This document shows positions 35,137 to 47,700 of a stretch of 64,000 bases of DNA, piece by piece (position 1 is the stretch's first letter; each line of letters opens with the position of its first letter). The position numbers and the translations under genes are program-made. The stretch is from contig WEDG01007144.1 in assembly GCA_017591395.1 (NCBI GenBank), positions 1 to 64,000 on the forward strand. The letters run 5' to 3'. The notes under the pieces were generated by a model. The model had not been told where the DNA came from. It saw only the letters and a list, made by a program, of their open reading frames with translations, and did not search any database. The stretch is from Schistocephalus solidus. Its lineage: Eukaryota > Platyhelminthes > Cestoda > Diphyllobothriidea > Diphyllobothriidae.

Positions 35137-35362
35137 TTTTGAATAGTACCTATGTCGGAAGTATAACGTCTTGCCATATAAGATTCATACTACTTGTAGT
35201 ACTACGCGTTTGTAGAATGGGCATTACGTGGTTATTCCACAGTGGTTGATTGTCTTCGACCCAAATGTTCATTGAAATTCTGGTCTGACCATAAAAAGTC
35301 ATGCGTCCGAAGCTAACCTGACTCCATGTCCTGCACTTAATAATTTCAGAAATTATTTTTCC

Positions 35363-35366
<4 letters not shown>
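35137..35366 (+). repeat. Family H copy starting at the predicted ribozyme cleavage point
   Basis: Starts CTTTTGAATAGTACCTATG, which aligns with the UGGGCUUUUAGCUAGUACC that follows C17 in the intact hammerheads. It then continues collinearly to CCTCGA and (TA)n. The whole ribozyme upstream of the cleavage point is absent. The copy therefore spans cleavage site to 3' end. Confidence 0.75.

Positions 35367-35421
<55 letters not shown>
35366..35421. repeat. (TA)n microsatellite
   Basis: About 56 bp of TA joined to the family H 3' end. Confidence 0.95.
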
Positions 35422-35424
<3 letters not shown>

Positions 35425-35534
35425 TGTTGCCCCTAGTAGTTACGTGAACCACTCATCCAGTTTGGCATGGGACTTCAAACTAGAGCTTTACAGATAGTCG
35501 GACAGTGACTAGCGGTATTTACAGAAGGAGGTTA

Positions 35535-35690
35535 TTGACAAAGATAGGGGAGACTGGGATGATCAGTTCTGACTTATTGGCCATCATTAGCCAGTTTTCC
35601 TCAACCCCAATTGTTTGGCCAGCCGAGGTTTAAATCCCGTTTCAATCTGTTGTAAGTCTAACGCCATGACCAGTGAGCCCTGAGCCCGTT
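35535..35690 (-). mobile_element. Family S SINE, diverged
   Basis: GACAAAGATAGGGGAGACTGG and TTATTGGCCATCATTAGCCAG match the body; the B box is GGTTTAAATCCCG. An old copy. Confidence 0.6.
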
Positions 35691-35789
35691 GCCCCGTCGG
35701 TGTGCGACCCATTACCATAGTCAATATACCCTATTGAAAAACTGACGAGACGACGAGCCCTTGGGTGAACTTTTAGAACCATGGACCTC

Positions 35790-35890
35790 AGGTGTCCCCA
35801 ACACCTCAGTATGGGTAATACTGGTTGACGGCGGTTGATAAGCCAGAAATTGCTATTCCTGTCTCCCTCGTCTTTGTCTGTATTCACTCT
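35790..35890 (+). mobile_element. Family S SINE body fragment
   Basis: GATAAGCCAGAAATTGCTATTCC and CTCCCTCGTCTTTGTC in forward orientation; the head is not recognisable. Confidence 0.6.
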
Positions 35891-35896
35891 CCTTTC

Positions 35897-36312
35897 ACGA
35901 GGCGCTAAAAGCAGTGGCTTGGAAGGTTGCCAACTGACGGGATAACTCGAACCGCGTGGTCAGCCCAATGTGTGTTTTGTGTGGAGTGGCTGACTGGCGA
36001 ACTGAGAGTCAGTCTGCAATGTCTCCTTCTTAATATGGCCTTTATGGCACTACCACTCCGTGGGATCCGAGCCAGGTGTGGTGGTACGCCCAGGGCGGCT
36101 CCGGCCGCGCCAGCCACCTGCGTCCTCTCCCGCCTCCGGTCTTTTTGACTCTGTCATGACACCGGGTTCAGGTGGGGGAGGAGGAGAGAGTGCGGTAGCT
36201 GCAGCACAAGGCTACTATCACTTAAAACTAATTCACGCGCAAGTCACCGTCCCTGCACCACCTGGTGTGGAGCATACGGTGGACATCGTCGAAATCGACG
36301 TTCGAACTATCG
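35897..36312 (-). repeat. Family G copy
   Basis: Reverse-complement match to the 5' half of family G (CAGTGGCTTGGAAGGTTGCC to GAAATCGACGTTCGAACT). Confidence 0.8.
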
Positions 36313-37089
36313 ATCGATTCACTCTCTACATAAAAAGAAAACGCGATCATATTAGCCGTATTTTTACTCGTCTCAGCCTTTCGATAGTACAAGAGCCCAT
36401 TTGCAGAGACTGCGAAAGGGCATAAACACACAACCAATTTTATAGTTTGGGAATAGAAGCTGAGAGTATAGGGCGTTTTTACGTCTCCTGAAGGATCTTC
36501 CCAGGACTGGGGGTTTCTACCGAAATAATTCGCAAATATTTGACAGCACAATTAAGTTGGATTTTTAACTGCTTTATATCGAGGGCATACCAGTGTCGGG
36601 TTTTGTTCTGCTTTAAGCCCATTTATCAGCTGCTCAATGCCACACCATATCTTGTCGAGAATCTTCTACGGAAAGCGGCTGTTTTCAAGATTCAAAGAAA
36701 ACACGCAAGGCAGTTGGGATAAAATCAGCAGCCATCTGTTAGGCAACTGCAAAAGATGAACAAATTTTACTGCAGTAACAAATCTGGCCGTTAAGCATGC
36801 CTCACCAATAGGCATTCGAATTTTCGAAATGTATGATCGGTATGAAAACTAGATCCTTTGCTGGAGATGCCCCGGTTAAATGTGAGACATCCGAATTTTC
36901 GTCACTCGTTCGGTTTTGGACAGTGAACGTAGGCGATCGTCGTGGGGCACGGTTTTTAGCATCCCCCTGTTACAGGTGACCCTGCGTTAACTTCTAGTCA
37001 CTTAACTTCATGCTATCTGGTGTGAGTGGACTACTGCCGAATGATGCACCAAGCGCTTAACCATATTTGGTTGCTGGTATGAAGATATA
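36313..37089. other. No recognisable gene
   Basis: Short frames only. Confidence 0.35.
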
Positions 37090-37455
37090 CCCTTAACTAG
37101 AGGAGTCGGTAAGGATGTAAGTCATCCTTATCACCCACATGCCCTAAACAGGGCAGTTACGATTGAGTATGGGGCTAAGTTAAGTGTGTGGTTAAGTTTA
37201 GTGTTAAGGTGAGTTAGGGATAAGGTTAGAATTATGGTTAGGATTAGGCTTAACTATAAGGGGTATGGTATAGGGTAGTGCTAGGGTTAAAATTAGGGTT
37301 ACATTTAAGGTTTGTGTTAAGGCGAGTGTCAGTGTTATGACATGGAAATAATTAACCTTCCTAAAATTATGAACAGGGCGACCTTTATTACTTGGTGGGG
37401 GGAAGGGCGTACATATTCTCGTTTCCTGTTTAGAGGCCATATAAGCCATCCATAT
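37090..37455. mobile_element. Family F foldback element
   Basis: The interior consists of degenerate GGTTAGGG/GGGTTAA words. The right end reads CTCGTTTCCTGTTTAGAGGCC then ATATAAGCCATCC, related by inversion to the left arm of the copy at 12968 (GGCCGCCCAAACAGGACACGG). The left end (GGTAAGGATG … CCCTAAACAGGGCAG) is rearranged. Confidence 0.6.
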
Positions 37456-40400
37456 CGAAGAGTCCTGAAGACTCAAAAAAACTACACCTTGCCGTTGAGC
37501 ATACTTTTAACACTGTTGAGGTGGAGGTTGCGGAGATATTTTTTGGAACTAACAGTCGTTGCTTCTGTAAGGTTGCCCCATTGATTCAAATTAATGTTGC
37601 GTTCAGGTACCCATGACGAGCAGCAAAGTCCTGCGCGGACATTCACCCGATCCACTGATGACATCGTATGGGAAGAAGACTGACACCAGCGTGACAGAGA
37701 TGGCAAACGAATTTAAATAATTACAAATTATTTCAGTCGAGTGACTTAGGTGATTAGATGGAAAAGAAGCCTCGGCAGTACAGTCTCCTGCAGGGAAATG
37801 ATCTGCGAGGCGGTGGTAGGGTGACTGAAACATGGATGTTCTGCCCCCTTCCTGTCTCCCCAAGTCCCCAACCATGCAAGATGTAGTTTTTGTCAACTAT
37901 GCAACCTGCGGGCATGTTTGCAGCCCTTCTGATCCAAATGAGTTTTTTACGGGCTCTCCATAGAAGCAGCAGGTTCCGATGAACACTGCTCTGCTGACCT
38001 CATTAGGAATGCAGGACACACAGAACGCGGGGGTGCCGGCTTACAAACTCACCCCGAGTTAGTTACTCGGGCTCTTCCAGGGGTCATGACGACCAATCTA
38101 ACGTGCATAATTAGCTTTATCAACCCCCTAGGCGCATCCTTCTGCACGTCTAGGGAGCACGTGTCCGGGGGAGGAGGAGGAGGAGGCCGGAATTATAGAA
38201 CTGGGAAGAGAAATCCAAAATAGGCTAGCAAATGGTGATTCTGAGGACCTAGAGTATCCACACTGACAGTATCCCAACTGGCAGTCAAATTCCCGCCTCG
38301 CATTTGTCTGTGCTCTATGGTGTGCTGTTTTAAACCATGTTTTTCTACCTTCGTGCTTGGTCGTTGTTGGGGGCGACAGGCTGCCATTGGCGCCATTTCA
38401 ACCCCACATATGCATTCAAGTATTTTCCTTTTCTTTCAAAGATTGAAAACGCTAGACTGCACACAGGCAGCCAAGTGACCGGCTTAATGGAGCCCCCAAG
38501 GTAGTCAATATGATGCCCGAAAATTCCCTATGCTAAACTAGATTCAGTAGGAAAGCCTTCAACGAGAGCAGTAAGGTTGACGCCTTTGTATCCCAACAGC
38601 TCACTTACCTGGATGGCTAAACAAAAGACAGTCATATGGCACAGACCAGGACTAGAGGGAACTGTGCATACAAAGGCAAATGCGCAGGACATTACGGCTG
38701 TAAAGTTTTGAGGGTCTAGTTTAAACGAAATTAGAAACAATCTGCGGGAGAAGTATTCCGTGTGACGAGATTAAGACGAAAAAGGCCTTGACAAAAGAGA
38801 GTTTATTGTTGTTTTAAAGAAGAAGGGTGTGGTTTTTATTTCAGAGTTCCTTAGTTGCTGAACCTTTTTGTTTCCCGATTCATAAATTTATCGGGCTTCA
38901 GTGGGTAAGTTAACAGTGTCAAGCGCAAAAGGTCGGCGCGTAAAAAATGTTCCATTTAAGCGACAATTTACTAATTTGTCTGGCACTAATTCACTCTCGG
39001 CCACTAACGCCTGTTGTTTCATTCAGCACACGAAGTACGCAGACAGATGCCGGTTTCCTAAACCTCTCTACCTACAAATGGCAATCATTTATGCAGCATC
39101 CCTGAAACACCCGTTTATTCATATGAATTAATCGAGAACTATAGCATCCTCGGAACGCATACTGTTGCGCCCGTACTTTATTAACGCTGAGGTAATTTAG
39201 AGAACCCTCGAGAATTTGGTCTGCGTTAATGTTCCTTCCCTAACTCAACGATTTAGATAATTAATCTTGGATATAATTTTAAGCGTAAGTGTGCATATTT
39301 TATAATTATCTGAGAACACAAAATAGTTCTACTTTAAGCATGACATAATCACATATATGCCCTTTTGCTCAACTGTGTTAAAAGGATTGATTTATTGCGC
39401 TTTCTGTTCGCACTTAAGTTTAACCAGAAATCTTGAACCGCAGGAAGTAGTGTTTCTAGCCCTACTTTTAGTGCATATGGGTTTCTCTGATGGAAGCTAC
39501 ATCCCAAGACCTTCATACAGCACACTTATTGGCATGCTACGAATTAAACTGAGCAATCTCACCCAAGAGGATTCATACTACTGAAAATGAAGTCATGCAT
39601 CAACTCAGTGAATATCGTTCAGTCACGTATTGGAGCAAGTAGGCCTAGAATTCACCTTATATCGGTCTAGGGTCGTCTAAAATTACGCTTGCAAGGCGAA
39701 ATAGGTCTTAATGAATTTTCATAATCTACGTCTTAGCTGCTTTTAAAACGCAGTAGAGCTTGAGAGGTCTGTTTCGGCAACCCAAATTTGATTTGTCTCA
39801 GCTGTCGGACTCGTGCAGGGCCCCAACACCGGAGAAAATGCGGAGACTGCCACAAATCCACTGTAGTTTTGGTGTGCTGCCGTGGGTCAGCTAAGTTCGT
39901 CTCCAGAAAAGAAAATTTTTCGAAACCTCCTACCTCGAAATCGACAGGTAGAATATATGGATTTGAGTAGGTGGGTAGGTCGGTGGTTCTGATAATAGAG
40001 AAATCTCCATCCCTTTTTACCATCAGCCCAGGATGCGGGTTAAGCCTACTGAAATCATCTTCCCTAGAAAAATCACGCTTATATTAAGACGCAAGTTGGC
40101 CGACAACGCTTACCTGTTCTTTTAAAGTTCTTAAGGTTTCTTCTTATAAAATAAAAATAAAATTAAGCAACTGTGTTGAAACTGTTACTTATAAGGTATC
40201 GTATTCACAGGCAAATTATTTGCTACTCGAGACGTTTCCAAGAGATAGGATACCACAGTGAGCGAATAATTGCTGCAAGCGTTATTATTTCATGCAAAAG
40301 TTCTACAAAAATTCACTCTACGCTCGTTTGAAGACTGCCAATAACTCCGAAGCTGCTGGTTTTTATATGCTTAAAAATTTCCGAATGCTTTTCTATCTCA

Positions 40401-40748
40401 TCCAGTCATGGTTTTCATATGGATAAAAGCCAGCTGAGAAAAATGTGCAGCGAAAAAAAACATTTCTCGAATGGATCAGTCTCAAAGCCGCCAGTACTAC
40501 TGTTTGCATCGCAAACTGTCACCAAAAAAATTAGCATACTCTCAGGTGGCGCTGGGGTAAAACCCTGTTTTTTTACCTGTGGGGTACGCTGACATTTCGG
40601 AAGGAATCAAACGGCTCTCGGGAAAGTGTGATTAAGCGCGCGGTACTGCCAATATTATTTATGTTGATTTGCATTTAATTCCCAAGTCAGCTAAAGTTTT
40701 CCCCACTCCCTCACCCGTGGAAACAGTACTGAAGAGTTTTTGGTAAAT
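37456..40748. other. No recognisable gene
   Basis: Frames up to 97 codons on both strands, none with a recognisable motif. A GGA-rich patch lies at about 38166-38186. Confidence 0.35.
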
Positions 40749-41256
40749 ATGGCTTGTATGGTCGGCTAATGAGGACACGGGAATAGGAACCCCCTCAAAT
40801 TAAGCGGCTTTGCACCCAACCCTGAGAAACTGCGGTTTAGGATTAAGGTGAAGGGTTAGGGCTAAGGGGGGAGGTCAGAGTTGGGGTTTAGGGTCAGGAG
40901 GGTGTAAAGGTTCAATTCAATTCAATTCAATTTATTGAGGGAAATAGGCATGGGCCTTTGAGTACCCTATTTGTAACGTAAAATTAAGTGCGGTATACAG
41001 AGAAACCGTGTGGGTTGCAAAGGTACAAAAGGCGGTCATAAAATAGGTTGACGTTTTGAGTTCTTTTTAACTGTAGGTTTAGGTTTAGGGGAGGGCTAGG
41101 GTTAAGATTAAGGTTACCGTTTAGTTTTATGATAGCATTAGTGTTAGAGTTAGGCCAATGGACTTTTGCCATTCCCGAAATTTACCGAAAGGCCACCTCT
41201 TTTCAGTGAGTGGGGCATTCTTGTAATTGTGTCCTGATAAGGCAACCATACATGTC
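40749..41256. mobile_element. Family F foldback element interrupted by a nested insertion
   Basis: The left arm 40749-40791 is nearly identical to the family F arms (ATGAGGACACGGGAATAGG). The right arm 41222-41256 has GTGTCCTGATAAGGC and ACCATACATG. The interior is TTAGGG-like, but the stretch 40911-41065 does not fit and is a separate insertion. Confidence 0.65.
40911..41065 (-). mobile_element. Short insertion with (ATTGA)n tail
   Basis: On the minus strand the segment ends CAATAAATTGAATTGAATTG followed by further ATTGA units, that is an AATAAA-like signal then a pentanucleotide tail. This is the look of a 5'-truncated non-LTR retrotransposon or SINE 3' end. No coding sequence remains. Confidence 0.5.
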
Positions 41257-41609
41257 TTCCTTGTCGAGTTTTTGGAGGAAAGCCGTAGTAGACTATGTAA
41301 CTAGTCCTAACAAATTTTCCGAAATATTAGCAAAATCTGCTGAACTAACTCAGTCAAGCCAGCAAGACAAACATGCACTAAGCGCTTCGTGCCACCTACA
41401 GCGATGAGGGATAGGCCATCGCTAGTGACGACGACAGCTGTGGGTGCACAACATAATGGGCGTAGAACTTGTGATTGACTTCGATTTAAGTATATTAGAC
41501 TTGCATATTGGGCGTGAGAATTGCAGGTGACTTCGGTTCTAGAGATAACAGACTTGCGCAGTATTTGCCGCACTTTCGCCTCCTTCATCCACCAGGCTCA
41601 AAGGATAGA

Positions 41610-42040
41610 AAGATATCGATATGACTGGAGGTGGGTTCGAGCGCAGTGGCTGACAAAGCTAGGCAGACCATCTACGCGTGCCACACATGACATGACATCC
41701 ATACAATTTGTCATAAGAGAACGAACTCGGTTCTCACCTCCGTGAGAGTGTCATAAAGGTCGCATTAAGAAGGAACCACTGTTCCTGACTCGTGGCCTTC
41801 GACTCAAACACCCCACATGCACACACTACTCACCTCGAGGTTGGAGTTACCCCACCAGCTTGCAACCCCCTAAATCATGACCTTTTAAGCATCTTGATAC
41901 TTTCAACGTATGTCTGAGTTATTATAATAAGGAATGCACTGATGTACCGTGAGTATGCAGTCCCCAGTGTTAACCTCACTCTCTGTTCCTTCTCCCATGC
42001 ACCAGTTCACTGTCTGAGCCAGCCAGTCATCTGGCAGTGC
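41610..42040 (+). repeat. Family G copy, diverged
   Basis: GTCATAAAGGTCGCATTAAGAAGGAACCA, split here as GTCATAAAGGTCGC and ATTAAGAAGGAACCA, CAGCTTGCAACC and GATACTTTCAACG follow the family order. The end CAGCCAGTCATCTGGCAGTG matches the family 3' region. Confidence 0.6.
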
Positions 42041-44049
42041 CATTGGACGCATTTACAATAGGTGGCGTAATTAGTGCAACCTTGATACCAAAATATACAT
42101 GACCAGTTTCCGGCACCCCAAACGTTGCGTATTTTGACTAAAAGTCCAATGCATTCTGGGGATGGTCTTTTTTCTCGTGCAGCATATATTTCTAAGTAAT
42201 TTCCTAATAAAAGTGTACAATTTTGGTCAGAAACCTACATCACCTTATATTCTTACACTTTCCGGTATAAATAACTTTTATGGACCATAAATCTGTATTG
42301 GTGTGCTTCAAAAATTAGGTGTTACTGTGAATGGGAAAGCTTTACTGAAACAACCGTTGTCAATTTGGAACTTGACTTTTTCAGTCGGCATAAATCGAAT
42401 GTGGATGGGCATATTATTTTTTCTAAAAATTTCTTACTTCTTGAAAATTCTGATAGGTAAATATAGGAAAAATAATACCCCAGAATAGGGGCAGTTCGTT
42501 TGACACAGATATATGCTAAATATTCTCTAGGTATCCACGGAGTGGGAAGATTGTAGAGACTATTTTTGCAGTCTTATCTCTCTAAAGGCTTAATTTAGAA
42601 AAGAAGCAGGTATAATGTTATCCGTTTGAGAACTATTTTAATATTCATATGACCACTTGATATTTAATTCATAATTTTAGAATGGAGAATAAAAATATGC
42701 AAATCTAAAAAGTGGCCCCGATAAGAAGAAAAAGACAGCTTTGTCGTTTGCGGCAGAGTAATTATTAAAACCTACCAAACATCAACTGCTGACTCTATTC
42801 TTTGGGAAATCAAATGAGAACGCTTAAAATCGCTAGGAACTTAAGCGGACACCGCTTTCGTCAGATAGCATATGGAAATTTTGCAAAATATGTATCTCGA
42901 TAGGCAGAAAATTGTGTGCTTCTTATTGTTTCTGCTGATTTTGTTTCCTTTTTATACTCACTGACTGGCCTCTCAGCATGTTACCCAATGAACATGGTCA
43001 ATCCTTTGGCTGCCTTGTCCCCGAAAACAATCAAAATCCTCTTTTTCTTTCTGAATCTCACCCTGAGCCACTCAAACCAGATAAATCACATCAATTTCTC
43101 GTGACATCACGGTTAAACACTTAATCAAACATTAAGCGGTTGACTAGCTGCACACTGCATAATGTATGGATTATTTGAGGATACTTGAACTGAGAAGTTC
43201 CCCAAAAAATGGCGTTTTTAAATGTCGATAGGCTTATTCGCTTGGTTTGTTGCGTGGAAAACCTAAGATACTTCTATAAGTTAATTTTAATCATTTAACA
43301 CAAATATTCGAGCCTTCAGCGTGTTCGTCTTTCTAAAAACATTTTGATTTCTCAATAATTTAATATTATTTTGAATATTTTTTTGTTTGCGGTTAATTAA
43401 AGGCCATCCGTTATTTATCCGGAGTTCTAGTTGATAAATTTAGACTTTTTCCTGCTTGGTTCGGTATCATTCGCGAATTAACTCATATTTCGGCAGTTAC
43501 GTCACCTACTATATGATTCGACAGGGGATAATTTTTCCTCAAAAATCATTTGGAGCGTTCGAGGAAATTTCCTGACAGAGTAATTCAATGGATGGCATCA
43601 CTTCCGAAAGTTTTGCGAAGCAGTACGGACAAATCCATCCAGGTTAGGATGCTATCATACACGAAGTTGATCCAATCTTAATTTCCTCACGTGTGTTAAT
43701 CCGATAAAACGAAGGGTTCGGGGCTTATACGCCTACGCAATGTTTACGTCCTGCAGGAGTTGTGTTTACGTGTGCAAGCTATAGCGGTTACCAACTGTCA
43801 TCACCTACGTTTGCACCGGAGATTTATGCCAAGCTCAATACCTACCAAGAAAGCACTGGAGCCCTGACTACCCTTGTCCGAAAGACATCTCTATTGCCAG
43901 CGAATTTGCACTAGTTACCGAAGATGCCATTTCTTGATATTATAACTGAGAAGTTGAGGGTCCAGTGCAGAATACCACGATGAGCTTCAGTCCACAAACA
44001 ACGTCATACTCTCGACATAATCAAGTATTCAGCATAAAACAGCACTCAC
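42041..44049. other. Unassigned, possibly intron of the minus-strand gene starting at 44308
   Basis: No exon with convincing coding character and splice sites was found here. If the exon at 44050-44308 is real, this stretch would be intronic. Confidence 0.3.
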
Positions 44050-44308
44050 CTTCCTCCACCGTAGAAGCGTCCCAGTTGTCGTCCAGGATGCTTCCAGGTT
44101 CATGTTCCAACAAAAAACCAGCAATGCCAGATTGGTTGTGTAGTTGCCTCAAAAAGACCTCGTGCTCACTGTCCTCGTTGGTCTTCTGACTTATTCCACT
44201 GCTAGTGTCCTTCAATTTGCTTTGCTGCTGTAATTCCATCATCCTTCCTTCTGCTCGGGAGAAAAAAATGCTGCCACCAAGGAAAAGGAGTAAAAAAGTC
44301 GCTGACAT
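44050..44308 (-). CDS. Probable first coding exon of a secreted or membrane protein (unknown family)
   Basis: ATG at 44308 (minus) opens 86 codons. Residues 1-19 form a typical signal peptide: MSATFLLLFLGGSIFFSRA, with a plausible cleavage after SRA. The rest is hydrophilic and acidic (KTNEDSEHEVFLRQLHN … SILDDNWDASTVEEG), without cysteines. The reading frame runs into a strong donor, GAAG|GTGAGT, at 44050/44049, leaving the exon in phase 1; beyond it the frame stops after nine more codons. A GC-rich, CpG-bearing segment with CCAAT motifs lies just upstream. No known family was recognised; a secreted peptide precursor or receptor N-terminus is possible. Downstream exons were not found. Confidence 0.5.
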
Positions 44309-44399
44309 GTTCAGTCTTGGGCAGTGTCAGTTTGGAGGCCAGGATACTCTTAGTTTGGGAATGTGGGGGGCCGGACTTGGTGTTCGTTCATGCAGTAGG

Positions 44400-44780
44400 A
44401 TTTGAAGTATTTGTTGTTGACCCCTTTTGTCGCGTGCGGGTGGTTGTTCTCTTAGCAAGAGCGGTTCGTCCTCGGAGGCGGCGCCGATGGCTACGCTGGG
44501 CCTTCATACTACCGTCAGGCATTGTGCGTGGCGTTAATATGTTCATCCAATAAGATGCTGATGTATGATGCGCACACGCGTGCACGGTGCGTGCGTGGCC
44601 CGATCGCCAGCGCTGCCACAGGAACATGTCACCACAGCAGGTCGACAGGGCGACGGGGGAGGGGGAAGGATGGATGCGAGGGCGGGAGGGTGGGTGGGAG
44701 TGGTCCGTGTACTGATTGGACGAGAGGACGCCAAAGAGCCGTGTCCCGCTTCGGTCCTGGCGTAGACAGACGGTGAAATG
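44400..44780 (-). promoter_or_regulatory. CpG-rich putative promoter region
   Basis: GC- and CpG-rich compared with both flanks, with GC-box-like GGGGGAGGGGG and GGGCGGGAGGG runs, CCAAT on the minus strand at about 44715 and on the plus strand at about 44546. It sits directly upstream of the signal-peptide exon at 44308. Inferred from composition only; no TATA box is evident. Confidence 0.35.
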
Positions 44781-47700
44781 TCCAGGCGGTAATTAAGTCA
44801 GTGATGAAATAACATAGAGACATTTGGAGGACCACCGACTTTTACGTAGCAGCAACATCCGCCATCCCCAAAAAGTCCCACAAGGTATTACGAAATCCAA
44901 CTTCTAGTTTGAACGGCTCTATGCAATTAGCCGAATAAGAAGATTCGAATAAGTATCTATAATTGTGTGAGTAAATATAATTTTGGTTGAGATCCGATAT
45001 CCAATACATATTTATGATGCAATCAAGTTAGATGGTAGGGTTGATAAGGAACAATGCAAAAGAATACACTTGATAGATATCGCGAAATATGTTTGCAGAA
45101 CGTTCAGACCTTTCTAAAATTGCACGCTGGGATTTGCGATACTAAGGGTTTGAGTACCGACGATGGACTACTCGGTGGAATTTTAAATTACATTTTCAAG
45201 TCTTTCAAGCATGGTAAAAAGGTTCATGTGTCGACTTTGTTTGATCGGAGTAGACTGAAGCTAAAAAAGTAATCAGCTTACGCAGTCGACACTTTTTGCA
45301 AGCTGAAAACTGGCATCATGCGCAGACACATATTATCTGGCTTATCAGCAAAACACTGGCCTTCAGCGGTGACCTTTGCATCTACAATAACACTGCCTGA
45401 GCCTAAATGGTGGAAATGCAAGCTAGGAGCTGATGCAATTCAGATGGTCGTATTTACAATCGGTGGCGTACCTCCAGAAATGTTAACCAGAACTCTGGAA
45501 TGCGTTTTCAGTATAAAACAAGTATTGCTTAGATAGGACTGTAATATCGAATATGGTGTAGGATAAGCCCAAGCTATTTTAGTCACGCAGGTATCATCTT
45601 TTGAATGAACTCCTTTTCAGATGCCTGTAAAAACCACACGTGGTAGCAGTTACTAATTAACTAGTATTAATCTTTGTATTTTTTATCTGTCCTCGTATAT
45701 TCAACTCTAGTTCATAGAACATATCCATAAATAGAAACTATCATGCGTCATTTGGTGTTAAAGTACGTCCTCAGCAAATTTTATACTCGGTGAAAGGGTA
45801 TCTTGCGGTTTTTTAATAAGTTAATCTGTTCTTAAATGTTTTTTTTTTAAAAAATCCACCTGCCGCTGCACGCACGTTTTAATTTTCCTATCTAGAGTCT
45901 GCGCATAATGGAAATTGCAAACCCCTATATGTAGTTAAGAAGACACCGCATAGGCCTAACAGCAGCTAACGGCGGATGTGGACCATGTTGTATGCATACT
46001 GAGGGGCGTTACTAACCGGACAGATTCGGCGCAGTTTAAACAAACATTTCATAGTTTAAATCATTTCAAAACTGGCAGATACCCTCTCTTCGAGTAAATA
46101 AATAGATCTAAGTTGCTACCGAACGATATATGAAAAGTTTTCTTTGCATGCTTTTCTGTGAAATCGATTTAAATTTAGCAGGGCATTGAAAATCAATGGA
46201 AAAAATAATACAAAGTATGCAATCGTCTGCCACCGGGTGTGGTTTTTATATGCGGTGGGAAAAAATTGCATTCGAAAGCGAAAATCCTGTCGTCACCACA
46301 ATATTTTGGGATTAGGCTGCAGGATGATCACTACTGCAACATCACCTAAGTAATCCTTTCTAATTGAAAACGCATTTCGAAAGTTCAGTTAAAATTTCAT
46401 AATATCCGCCAACTATTGAATTCCGCATATTCCAGGCATCATTTTATGGTGGCCGATAGCCTGATCAGCCTTGGTCGAATAATCAGATAATGACAACTAC
46501 TTTTATGGATAAACTAGCATCAAAATTGAGTGTTGTGGTTGATGTGCTCCTTGCACAACTTAATCAAGTTCTTTTTTACCCAAAGAAGCCTTTTCGCCAC
46601 ACTCTAATTGTTCAAAAGTCAGACACATTCATTTTTTTCTGCTTAAAGTCAGCGAACGCTGAGCATATGTCATCGGAATATTTTAAGAGACCGATGGTGA
46701 AATGCGTCCCATTTTAAAACGTGTATGTCTGGTCTAAATTTGAGTAGAGCGGGTCCTCTTGTTTAGGCTAAACTGCATGCCTCCGAAAAAACTTCTGGTA
46801 TGATCATCTATTTTCTGTTAATACTCACAATGCCTTATATCCACGTAAAATTTTATAACATGCGATGCACGTTGTTTGCTAATGAAGATTCGGTATTACC
46901 TTCGACTTCACATATTCATGCGTTCTATTTTAAGAAATCCATGAGTATCTATTTTAAAACGTTTAGCCGATGACTCTGAGCTGGTCTGTACTCTTGTTCT
47001 TTTTTCAGATACTCAATTTTTATGTCCCTACGCAGCATAGAACCAGATAGACACATTAACTGTTACGAAGTACAAATGTGCGACCCTTGATACTATAGCT
47101 CATTACCTCACGGAACTGACTAAATGGTGTAATTTACAGCGCTTTTGTTCAAAATGTCTGCTGGATTTGTCTATTGCAGGGTAATAGTTGTCTGGTTGCA
47201 TCGCAAAATATTTTTCTATTAGCATAGCGGGCTGCAGTCTTGACAGTTAATTGTCAGATATTTATTTTCCAAACTTTCACCATCGGCCACACAAGCATCC
47301 CAAAAATGTAACTTCAGTCATTCGGCCAATTCAAGCAAAAATGTACTCCTACAGATAAGTTCTTGGACATAAAGTAACTTTAGGGTATTGCTAAATACGG
47401 ACAGCTAAAGTTCTAGTCATACAAGTTTCCCTACTGATTTATGGTTCTGCTGTCAGTAAGTTTCACTTGAATGTATAAGTTTTGCTCTGAGTTTTTTTGA
47501 CATGTACCATTAATTTCAGCACTATTCCCGTAAGCATTTACGATCGTGACGTAAACATACCGTCAGTAACTGTTCGGCTGGCTTTTGTCTCCATTGTAAG
47601 GGGGAGCGAAGATAAAGAAGAGTATATTTTGTGAGCTTTCGTCAGTCTTCAAAGCGGATAGGGGCAGGGCGTGCAAGAGAGGTATGTTAGACTTCTCAAG

